Shown one piece after another: positions 1 to 5,893 of a DNA stretch of 7,387 bases (positions within the stretch are counted from its first letter, which is position 1; each line of letters starts with the position of its first letter). Location: positions 12,871 through 20,257 of the forward strand of contig PMKK01000227.1 of assembly GCA_003157715.1 (NCBI GenBank), in the 5' to 3' direction. A program made the translations under genes and the position numbers. The notes beneath the pieces are model-generated. The model was given only the letters and a program-made list of their open reading frames with translations, did not search any database and was not told where the DNA came from. The stretch is from Actinomycetota bacterium (lineage in GTDB: Bacteria > Actinomycetota > Thermoleophilia > UBA2241).

Positions 1-3
1 CAA

Positions 4-1662
4 GTGCCCGCTTCATCGTATGACCGCACGCCCGTCCTGACCGACTGGCGCGAGCGCTATGAGATCGTCGGCAAGATCGGCTCCGGCGGCTCGGCCGACG
101 TCTACGAGGCCCTCGATCTCGAGTCGGGATGCGACGTGGCCTTGAAGGTCGTCGACGAGCGCGCCGCCGTCGCCGGCCGGGTGGTGCGCGAGGTCGAAGC
201 CGCCCGGGCGCTCGATCACCCCGGCATCGTCGCCCTGCTCGACTTCTTCTCCGATGGCCGGCGCAGCTTTCTTGTCTGGGACCTGGTGCGCGGCGAGTCG
301 CTCGCGGAGCTCGCCGGCGAGCTGCGCGACGACGAGGCCGTGCTGGCCGTGGCGCAGATCTGCGAGGCTCTCGCCTACGCGCACGCCCGGGGCGTGGTCC
401 ACCGCGACGTCAAGCCGCAGAACGTGATGGTCGATCACCAGGGGGTCGTCAAGGTCATGGACTTCGGCATCGCCCGGCTGGCCGATGCCGATACCCTGAC
501 CGCCGAGGGCGAGCTGCTCGGCACGGTCGCCTACATGTCGCCGGAGCAGGCGGCCGGGCGTCGAGTCGGTCCGCCGACCGACGTCTACTCCGCCGGTCTG
601 CTTCTGTACGAACTGCTGAGCGGCGAGAACCCTGTGCGCGGAGCCACCGCCGGCGAGACGGTCGGCAACATCCTCGCCGGGCGCATCGCGCCGCTCGAAC
701 AGGTACGGCCCGATCTGCCGCGCGAGCTTTCCGACGTGCTGGCCGCCGCCTGCAGCCTGCGGGCCGGCGAGCGGCCCTCGGCGGCCGAAGCGGCCGCTGC
801 TTTGCGCTCCGTCTCCGGGCAGCTCGACGGTGGCCGGCGACTGCGGCCGGGGCGCCTGCTTGCTCCTCTGCGGCGCCTCGATGTCGTCGCGCAACGTTGC
901 CTCGGCGCGGCCCTCGTGGCGGCCTGCCTTGCGGTCCTGCTCGCTCGCCTGCCGGCCTACCCGCCTGCCTGGACGCTGCCGGTGGCTCTCGCCGCCGCGC
1001 TCGTCTGGCTGGTCGCGCCTCGCCTCGGGCTGGCGTTCTCGCTGGGTCTCGCCGCGTTCCCGCTGTTCAACGTCTCGCTGTCGGTGGGGCTTGCCTACCT
1101 GCCGGTCGCGGTGGCCGTCTTCATCGTCTTTCGGCGCCGGCCGCTCATGTGCGTGTGGCCGGCGCTCGCGCTGCTTCTGACGCCGCTCGCCGGGACGCTG
1201 CTGGCCGCCTGGACCGCGATCGTGACCTACCTCGTGCTGGCGCTGGCCGCGCCGGCACGCACGGCGTTCGCCGGTCTGCAGGCGCCCGGCGGCCTGGCCG
1301 GACGTCTGACCGCGGCCGGCAACCCCGTCTCGGCGCTCGTCGCCGCAGGGCGCGCGATCGTGGCCTGGCCCTGCCTCGTGCAAGCCGCGCTGTGCGCCGG
1401 GCTGGCGCTGGCGCTGGCCGTGGCGCTGCGCTTCGGGCGCCTCGAGGCACGCCTGTGGGTGTGGTCTCTGGCGTTCTCGGCCGTCTACGTCGCCGGGCGC
1501 GTGCTGCCGGTCGCGGCCTGGCGGCCGCCGGCCGGCTCGCGCGAGCTGCTGGCGAACGTCATCGTGGCGGCGGTCGGAAGCGGTGCCGTGCTGGCGCTCG
1601 TCTCACCGGCCCGGCGTCCCGCTCAGGTGCCCTCCGGCGATCCCATCTGGGACAAGGCCTGA
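4..1662 (+). CDS. Ser/Thr protein kinase with C-terminal polytopic membrane domain
   Basis: This is a Hanks-type Ser/Thr kinase that should phosphorylate proteins of the wall-growth cluster. The kinase domain spans about residues 19-268. It shows the glycine-rich loop GSGGSADV (26-33), the ATP lysine in VALKV (K48), the catalytic loop HRDVKPQN (133-140, D135), DFG (153-155), activation-loop threonines T164 and T166 in a TxT arrangement like PknB, and GTVAYMSPEQ (173-182). After a basic linker (278-291), residues about 298-535 contain roughly eight or nine hydrophobic segments, so the rest is a multi-pass membrane domain. There are no PASTA repeats and no recognisable sensor domain. The GTG start gives a sensible N-terminus just before the kinase fold, but only three bases (an open CAA codon) lie upstream, so the true start could be outside the window. 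A 151-nt gap with its own promoter candidate separates it from fhaA. The kinase call is secure; the membrane domain's function is unknown to me. Confidence 0.95.
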   Translation: MPASSYDRTPVLTDWRERYEIVGKIGSGGSADVYEALDLESGCDVALKVVDERAAVAGRVVREVEAARALDHPGIVALLDFFSDGRRSFLVWDLVRGESLAELAGELRDDEAVLAVAQICEALAYAHARGVVHRDVKPQNVMVDHQGVVKVMDFGIARLADADTLTAEGELLGTVAYMSPEQAAGRRVGPPTDVYSAGLLLYELLSGENPVRGATAGETVGNILAGRIAPLEQVRPDLPRELSDVLAAACSLRAGERPSAAEAAAALRSVSGQLDGGRRLRPGRLLAPLRRLDVVAQRCLGAALVAACLAVLLARLPAYPPAWTLPVALAAALVWLVAPRLGLAFSLGLAAFPLFNVSLSVGLAYLPVAVAVFIVFRRRPLMCVWPALALLLTPLAGTLLAAWTAIVTYLVLALAAPARTAFAGLQAPGGLAGRLTAAGNPVSALVAAGRAIVAWPCLVQAALCAGLALALAVALRFGRLEARLWVWSLAFSAVYVAGRVLPVAAWRPPAGSRELLANVIVAAVGSGAVLALVSPARRPAQVPSGDPIWDKA

Positions 1663-1700
1663 AGCGCTTCGAACAACGCCTCGGCGCTGCCGGCCGGAGT

Positions 1701-1729
1701 GCCTGCCCGCAGGCTCGCCGGGGGCAGGC
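1701..1729 (+). terminator. Hairpin in kinase-fhaA intergenic region, possible terminator
   Basis: A perfect 8-bp inverted repeat, GCCTGCCC (1701-1708) and GGGCAGGC (1722-1729), encloses a 13-nt loop and starts 38 nt after the kinase stop. No T-tract follows, so it is not a classical intrinsic terminator. U-less hairpins have been proposed as terminators in actinobacteria. It lies upstream of the promoter candidate, which is where a terminator ending the kinase transcript would be. In DNA this GC-rich, such stems also arise by chance. Confidence 0.35.
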
Positions 1730-1753
1730 GGCGAGCGTCCGCGGGGCACGAAC

Positions 1754-1765
1754 GTGTGGTAATCT
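1754..1765 (+). promoter_or_regulatory. Candidate promoter (-10 region) for the fhaA operon
   Basis: GTGTGGTAATCT contains TAATCT (1760-1765), which fits the TANNNT pattern of an actinobacterial housekeeping -10 element, preceded by a TGTGG extension. It is an AT-rich island in a very GC-rich gap. It lies 48 nt before the fhaA start, predicting a leader of about 40 nt. No clear TTGACA-like -35 is seen 16-18 nt upstream. The nine bases GTGTGGTAA recur exactly at 7348-7356, before the next probable gene start, which supports a shared function. Confidence 0.45.
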
Positions 1766-1801
1766 GTTGCGTCGCGCGGGGAGCGCCCGGCGCGGTCGCG
1801 C

Positions 1802-1807
1802 AAGGAG
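1802..1807 (+). promoter_or_regulatory. Ribosome binding site fixing the TTG start of fhaA
   Basis: AAGGAG sits 6 nt upstream of the TTG at 1814. It is the only strong Shine-Dalgarno match in the leader. It supports the rare TTG codon as the start, as does the fact that the translated N-terminus lines up with the usual beginning of the DUF3662 domain. Confidence 0.75.
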
Positions 1808-1813
1808 CCGTCG

Positions 1814-2599
1814 TTGAACGTACTCAAGTCGATCGAAAAGCACATGGAGAAGATGGTCGAGGGGATCTTCGGCCGCGCCTTCAAATCCAGCGTGCAGCCC
1901 GTCGAGCTGGCTCACAAGCTGGCCAAGGAGATGAGCGACCACAAGACGGTCAGCGTGTCGCGCATCTACGTGCCCAGCGAGTACGAGGTCTACCTTTCGT
2001 CGGGCGACTATGAGCAGTTGAGCTCCTTCGAGGGCCCGCTCGTCGAAGATCTGGCGAGCTACCTCGTGGCCTACGCCAACCGCGAGAGCTGGACGCTGGT
2101 CGCCACCCCCAAGATCACGCTGCAGTCAGACCCCGATCTTGCCCTCGGCGAGTTCGGCATCGCCACGCACATGGGCGCTCAGGCGGCCCCTGAAGAGCCG
2201 GCCGCCGCTCTCGTGCCTCCGCCCACGGGCCTCGTCGCCAAGCCACCGATGGGGCTCTCGCAGACGATCGTCTTTCAGCCGCCGGCCGCCGGGGCGCCGT
2301 CCGGGGCGCCCGTCCGCCTGTGCGGCGTGCTCGTGCGGGGCGAGCGCGTCTACCGGCTCGAGGCGCCGGCGACGGTGCTCGGCCGCAGCCGCCAGTGCGA
2401 TGTCGTGATCAACGACCCCAACGTCTCGCGCCGCCACGCCGAGGTGCGTCGCGAGGGCGACGGCTTCGTCCTGGTCGACCTCGGCTCGACCAACGGGCTT
2501 ACGGTGAACGGGCAGGAGGTGAAACGCGCCGCGCTCGCCGAAGGCGATCAGGTGCAGCTCGGCACGACGGCCCTGCGCTTCGAAAGGCGGCCGTGCTAG
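1814..2599 (+). CDS. fhaA: FhaA-like protein: DUF3662 domain plus FHA domain
   Basis: A cytoplasmic FHA adaptor of 261 residues. Residues 1-115 match the FhaA N-terminal domain (DUF3662), with an amphipathic start followed by VEGIFGRAF (15-23), QPVELAHKLAKEM (28-40) and VYVP/YEVYLS-like strands. Residues about 116-165 form a Pro/Ala-rich linker that includes QTIVF (150-154), a possible phospho-threonine site. Residues about 168-258 form the FHA domain: GR (190-191), SRRH (205-208) and GSTNG (224-228) are the phosphothreonine-binding positions, all intact. In mycobacteria, FhaA binds the phosphorylated pseudokinase region of MviN and helps regulate lipid II supply; the same role here is inference. 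The protein is much shorter than the 527-residue M. tuberculosis FhaA because the linker is short. The TTG start has a good RBS. It is probably the first gene of an operon continuing into fhaB, pstP, rodA and pbpA. Confidence 0.93.
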   Translation: MNVLKSIEKHMEKMVEGIFGRAFKSSVQPVELAHKLAKEMSDHKTVSVSRIYVPSEYEVYLSSGDYEQLSSFEGPLVEDLASYLVAYANRESWTLVATPKITLQSDPDLALGEFGIATHMGAQAAPEEPAAALVPPPTGLVAKPPMGLSQTIVFQPPAAGAPSGAPVRLCGVLVRGERVYRLEAPATVLGRSRQCDVVINDPNVSRRHAEVRREGDGFVLVDLGSTNGLTVNGQEVKRAALAEGDQVQLGTTALRFERRPC

Positions 2600-3156
2600 A
2601 CGTCATCCTCTTCGTCCTCAAGATCGTCTTTCTGGTATTGCTGTTCGTTTTCGTGGCGTTCGTCGTGCGCCGCGCCGCGCGTGACGTCTCCGGTCCCGTC
2701 GAACGTCCGGCGCCCGTGCCACGCAAGGCGCCGCCGCCGTCCGCGCCCGTCGTGGCGGCGGTCCCCAGCGTGCCCGAAGCAACGCCGGCCGAGCGTCGCC
2801 AGCGCCGCGAGCAGCGCCACGTCGACCGCACCATGCCGGGCGAGTCGCTCGACCTCATGGCCCACATCGACCCCCGGCTGGTGGTCGAGGCCAGCCCGGT
2901 GCTGGCGGCCGGCACTGAGGTCAGGCTCGAGGGCTGGATCATGATCGGCCGCTCACCGACGAGCGACCTGGTGCTCGACGATCCCTTCGTGTCACAGACC
3001 CACGCCCGTGTCGTGCCGCGCGGCCAGCTCTACTTCGTCGAAGACCTGGGCAGCACCAACGGCACCTTCGTAAACGGACACGAGGTGGTCGAGGCACAGC
3101 TCCTGCTCGACACCGAGGTACGCATCGGCGAGACGATCTTTCGCTACGAGGAGTGA
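2593..3156 (+). CDS. fhaB: FhaB-like membrane-anchored FHA protein
   Basis: A 187-residue FHA protein. Residues 3-25 form one hydrophobic helix (DVILFVLKIVFLVLLFVFVAFVV) flanked by RRAAR, so the N-terminus is membrane-anchored and the rest should be cytoplasmic. A Pro/Ala linker (34-64) and an Arg-rich stretch (68-79) lead to the FHA domain at about 98-187, with intact GR (119-120), SQTH (134-137) and GSTNG (153-157). The frame stays open upstream to 2320, but that extension is a shadow of fhaA. I chose the GTG at 2593 because AAAGG lies 5 nt upstream and the helix then begins at once, as in other FhaB proteins. It overlaps the fhaA end by 7 nt, suggesting translational coupling. FhaB (FipA) in mycobacteria links PknA/PknB phosphorylation to division proteins; the same role here is inferred from synteny and architecture. 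Confidence 0.9.
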   Translation: MLDVILFVLKIVFLVLLFVFVAFVVRRAARDVSGPVERPAPVPRKAPPPSAPVVAAVPSVPEATPAERRQRREQRHVDRTMPGESLDLMAHIDPRLVVEASPVLAAGTEVRLEGWIMIGRSPTSDLVLDDPFVSQTHARVVPRGQLYFVEDLGSTNGTFVNGHEVVEAQLLLDTEVRIGETIFRYEE

Positions 3157-3163
3157 TCGTCGA

Positions 3164-4567
3164 GTGACCCTTGTCGCCCGACATGCGGCGCTGACCGATA
3201 TCGGCCTGCACCGGTCGACCAACGAAGACGCCTTCATCGCCGAGCCGCCGCTGTTCGCGGTGGCCGACGGCATGGGCGGAGCGCGGGCCGGCGAAGTGGC
3301 CTCGCACCTGGCTCTCGAGACGCTCGTCGAGGCCCTGGCCGCCGACGCGGTGTTGCACGCCGCCGCGCAGGCCGCCAACGAACGCGTCTACGAGCTGTCG
3401 CGGGCCGACAGGGCCCACGCGGGCATGGGCACCACGCTGACCGCCCTCGTGCTGGGCGACGACCGCCTCGAGTTCGCCCACGTCGGCGACAGCCGCCTCT
3501 ACCTGTGGCGCGACGCGGCGCTCGAACAGGTGACCGACGATCATTCGCTGGTCGGCGAGATGCTGCGCGAGGGACATCTCACTCGCGAGGCGGCCCTGAG
3601 CCACCCGCAGCGCAGCATCCTGAGCCGCGCTCTGGGCACCGAGCCGCACGTCGAGGTCGACCGGGGCGCGCTCGAGCTGCGTGCCGGCGACACCGTCCTG
3701 CTGTGCAGCGACGGCCTCTACTCGATGGTCCCCGAGACCACCATCGCCGCCGTCCTGGAGGCGGTCGACGACCCCGTCCGGATCGCCCGCCAGCTCGTGC
3801 GCGAGGCCAAAAGCCAAGGCGGCCACGATAACATCACGGTCGTCGTGCTGCGCTTCGACGAAGCCGTCGCCGGTGCGTCCAAGGCGGCCGGCGCCGAAGC
3901 CGCCACCGTCGTGCTGCCGGCGCCCGACGAAGCCGCGACCGTCGTGCTACCCGCGATCGCTGAAGACGCGACGAGCGTACCGTCCGCGCCCGGCGAAGCC
4001 GCGACCGGGCCGCTGCCGGTCGCCGGCGCCCGCGAAGCCCGCGAGGCCGGCGAGGCTCACGGCGCCCGTGAGGCCGGCGACGTCCACGAGGCCCGCGAGA
4101 CCGATACCACCGGCGAGGCTCGCGACGCCGGCGAAGCCTACGCGACCGGCGAGCCCCGCGAGGCCGGCGAGACCGGCGCTGCCGGCGAGGCCGGACGGCT
4201 CTCCGCCGGGCCGGCGAAGCCCGGAGCGCCGGGGACCGTCCTGCCGGCCGTCACGGCCGCGGCGCCGCGGCACCGCCGGCGCCGGTGGTGGCTCGTCGCC
4301 GTCGTGATCGTGCTCCTGCTGACCTGTGTGGCGGCCGGCGCGGCCGGCAACACGGTCTACTTCGTCGGTGACCACGACGGCATGGTGAGCGTCTACCACG
4401 GCCCGCCGTGGCAGCTCGGTGGGCTGCGTCTCTACAGCCTCTACCTGCAGACTACGACACCTCTCACGAATGTCTCGGCCAGCGTGCGCGTGCGTGTCGA
4501 GCGCCACGACCTGCATCGCAAGCCGGCGGCGCTCGCTCTGGCTCGCCAGGCACAAGGCCTGCCGTGA
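3164..4567 (+). CDS. pstP: PP2C-family Ser/Thr protein phosphatase, membrane-anchored
   Basis: The phosphatase that reverses Ser/Thr kinase action in this cluster. The PP2C domain covers about residues 4-233, with metal-binding and active-site motifs NEDAF (20-24), ADGMGG (34-39), GTT (89-91), HVGDSR (106-111), LLCSDG (179-184) and GGHDNITVVV (219-228), so it should be active with Mn/Mg. A long linker (about 235-368) follows, with two repeat arrays described separately. Then come RHRRRRWW and one membrane helix (about 376-396), leaving an outer tail of about 70 residues, far shorter than the tail of M. tuberculosis PstP (514 residues in all). The GTG start is 7 nt after the fhaB stop, with GAGGAG (3148-3153) 10 nt upstream. 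The stop codon overlaps the rodA start by 4 nt. Substrates by analogy are the kinases, FHA proteins and wall enzymes. The function of the outer tail is unknown to me. Confidence 0.95.
   Translation: MTLVARHAALTDIGLHRSTNEDAFIAEPPLFAVADGMGGARAGEVASHLALETLVEALAADAVLHAAAQAANERVYELSRADRAHAGMGTTLTALVLGDDRLEFAHVGDSRLYLWRDAALEQVTDDHSLVGEMLREGHLTREAALSHPQRSILSRALGTEPHVEVDRGALELRAGDTVLLCSDGLYSMVPETTIAAVLEAVDDPVRIARQLVREAKSQGGHDNITVVVLRFDEAVAGASKAAGAEAATVVLPAPDEAATVVLPAIAEDATSVPSAPGEAATGPLPVAGAREAREAGEAHGAREAGDVHEARETDTTGEARDAGEAYATGEPREAGETGAAGEAGRLSAGPAKPGAPGTVLPAVTAAAPRHRRRRWWLVAVVIVLLLTCVAAGAAGNTVYFVGDHDGMVSVYHGPPWQLGGLRLYSLYLQTTTPLTNVSASVRVRVERHDLHRKPAALALARQAQGLP
3896..4027 (+). repeat. Four 33-bp tandem repeats in pstP (11-residue EAAT units)
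   Basis: PstP residues 245-288 are four in-phase 11-residue units: EAATVVLPAPD (245-255), EAATVVLPAIA (256-266), EDATSVPSAPG (267-277) and EAATGPLPVAG (278-288). Each DNA unit is exactly 33 bp and begins GAAG. Units 1 and 2 are nearly identical apart from synonymous changes and the last residues, while units 3 and 4 have diverged. Threonine is at position 4 of every unit (T248, T259, T270, T281). The array sits on the cytoplasmic side, between the PP2C domain and the membrane helix. Confidence 0.85.
4040..4198 (+). repeat. Degenerate 27-bp repeats in pstP (REAGEA-type, 9-residue units)
   Basis: PstP residues 293-345 are low-complexity and rich in Arg, Glu, Ala and Gly. A 9-residue period is visible: REAGEAHGA (293-301), REAGDVHEA (302-310), RETDTTGEA (311-319) and RDAGEAYAT (320-328), then looser copies GEPREAGET (329-337) and GAAGEAG (338-344). 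The DNA repeats GCGAGGCCGGCGAGG-like words. It probably arose by slippage or unequal crossing-over and codes for a flexible mixed-charge tether ahead of the membrane helix. Confidence 0.7.
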
Positions 4568-5883
4568 GCCGGCGCAACCGCGAGCTCTGGCTGCTGGCGC
4601 TGGTCGGCGTGGCGGCGACCGTCGCCTATGTGTCGGTCTACGCGGCTCGATTTCACGAGATCAGACGCGACTCGATCGTCACGGGTCTGATCTTCGCGGT
4701 CCTGTTTCTGGTCATCCATCTGGCCGAGCGCCGCTATCTGCCGCAGGCCGACCCCTTTCTGGTGCCGCTCGCGGCCCTGCTCAGCTCGATCGGACTCACC
4801 GAGATCTACCGCATCGCGCCGGCGCTCGCTCTCAAGCAGGGCGAATGGCTGGCGATCGGCGTGGCGCTCTTCGTGGCGACGGTGCTGGTCGTGCGCGACG
4901 ACCGCCGGCTCGAGACCTACCGCTACCTCATAGGAGCGGTCGGCCTGGCCCTGCTGGCGATCACCTTCATCGTCGGCACCAACGTCAACGGCGCCCGGCT
5001 GTGGATCCGCGTGGCCGGGTTTTCGATCCAGCCGTCGGAATTCGCCAAGCTTGCCGTCGTCGTCTTTCTGGCCGGCTACCTGGACCAGAACAAGGAGATG
5101 CTCTCGGTGCCCACGTCACGGCTGCTCGGCCTGCACGTGCCGCCCCTCAAGTACTTCGGTCCGCTGCTTGTGATGTGGCTGCTGTCGCTGCTCATGCTCG
5201 TCGTCATGAAGGACTTCGGCATGTCGCTGCTGTTTCTCACGACGTTCATCGCCATGACCTACATGGCGACCGCGCGGGGCGCCTACGTGGTCACGGGCGC
5301 CGCCCTGTTCGTGGCCGGCGCCGGCGGCGCCCAGCTCGTCGCCCACGTCCACGAGCGATTCGCCATCTGGCTCGATCCCTGGAAGACGGCCACGACGAGC
5401 GGCTACCAGCTCCTGCAATCGCTGTTCGCCATGGCCGACGGCGGCCTGATCGGGGCCGGCTTCGGGCGTGGCTACCTGCTCTACGCAAACCACGTCCCGA
5501 CCGTTCCCGATCTGCAGACCGACTTCATCTTCAGCGCCGTGGCCAACGAGCTCGGCCTCACCGGCGCCATCGGCCTGATCGTGCTCTACCTGCTGTTTGC
5601 CTGGCGCGGCTTTCACATCGCCCTGCACGCCTCTGACGGCTTCTCCAAGCTGCTGGCGGCGGGGCTCTCGACCGTGTTCGGCCTGCAGAGCTTCATCATC
5701 ATCGGCGGCGTCACCCGCCTCATCCCGCTGACCGGTATCACGCTGCCGTTCGTGAGTTACGGCGGCAGCTCGCTGACCGCCAACCTGGTGCTCGTGGCGC
5801 TGCTGCTCATGGTCTCGCATCGTAGCATGGTGGTCGAGGCGGGCAGCGTCACCGAACGGCTCCGCCTGGCGGAGCTGGCGTAG
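4564..5883 (+). CDS. rodA: RodA/FtsW/SpoVE (SEDS) peptidoglycan glycosyltransferase
   Basis: A SEDS-family membrane enzyme of 439 residues that polymerises lipid II into glycan strands, working with the class B PBP encoded next door. Family signatures are intact: GARLWI...QPSEFAKL (143-163), the large outer loop with WLDPW (269-273; D271 corresponds to the catalytic aspartate of RodA), GYQLLQS (280-286), TDFIFSAVANELG (319-331) and GVTRLIPLTGITLPFVSYGG (382-401). Around ten to twelve hydrophobic segments are spread along the whole length. The open frame extends upstream to 4408, but that part overlaps pstP and looks non-coding. I chose GTG at 4564 because AAGG (4554-4557) lies 6 nt upstream, GTGA overlaps the pstP stop, and the first helix then starts near residue 8. 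The pbpA partner and mycobacterial synteny favour RodA over FtsW; sequence alone does not fully separate them. Confidence 0.94.
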   Translation: MSRRNRELWLLALVGVAATVAYVSVYAARFHEIRRDSIVTGLIFAVLFLVIHLAERRYLPQADPFLVPLAALLSSIGLTEIYRIAPALALKQGEWLAIGVALFVATVLVVRDDRRLETYRYLIGAVGLALLAITFIVGTNVNGARLWIRVAGFSIQPSEFAKLAVVVFLAGYLDQNKEMLSVPTSRLLGLHVPPLKYFGPLLVMWLLSLLMLVVMKDFGMSLLFLTTFIAMTYMATARGAYVVTGAALFVAGAGGAQLVAHVHERFAIWLDPWKTATTSGYQLLQSLFAMADGGLIGAGFGRGYLLYANHVPTVPDLQTDFIFSAVANELGLTGAIGLIVLYLLFAWRGFHIALHASDGFSKLLAAGLSTVFGLQSFIIIGGVTRLIPLTGITLPFVSYGGSSLTANLVLVALLLMVSHRSMVVEAGSVTERLRLAELA

Positions 5884-5891
5884 GGGGGGGG
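5883..5891 (+). repeat. Nine-G homopolymer at the rodA/pbpA junction
   Basis: The last base of the rodA stop codon begins an unbroken run of nine G residues, followed by CG and the pbpA GTG at 5894. The run occupies the position of the pbpA ribosome binding site, and no ordinary AGGAG is present. It would have to pair with the 16S tail through G-C and G-U pairs. Such tracts are prone to slippage, which here would change spacing without shifting either reading frame. Confidence 0.8.
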
Positions 5892-5893
5892 CG

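Noticed and set aside
13..1383. 456-residue open frame on the minus strand opposite the kinase
   Set aside because: It is exactly antisense to a clear kinase, its protein is His/Arg/Gln/Gly-rich without motifs, and such long mirror frames are expected at this GC content.
1661..1670. 10-bp perfect palindrome GAAGCGCTTC at the kinase stop codon
   Set aside because: Too short and without a loop to be a convincing terminator; no second copy seen to suggest an operator.
1663..1813. Small gene or RNA in the 151-nt gap between kinase and fhaA
   Set aside because: Short frames here extend into fhaA in the wrong frame and have no RBS; only the hairpin and promoter candidate could be supported.
129..1817. 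562-residue plus-strand frame overlapping the kinase
   Set aside because: Arg/Ala/Gly-rich translation typical of the wrong frame in high-GC DNA; the kinase frame has every catalytic motif.
2320..2592. N-terminal extension of fhaB upstream of 2593
   Set aside because: It lies entirely within fhaA, is Arg-rich, and would put a long basic segment before the membrane anchor; GTG 2593 has a suitable RBS.
3947..4555. Minus-strand frame with collagen-like GLAG repeats
   Set aside because: The repeats are simply the reverse complement of the GC-rich 27-bp repeats in the pstP linker.
4408..4563. N-terminal extension of rodA upstream of 4564
   Set aside because: It overlaps the end of pstP, lacks family similarity, and GTG 4564 has AAGG at proper spacing and a 4-nt stop/start overlap.
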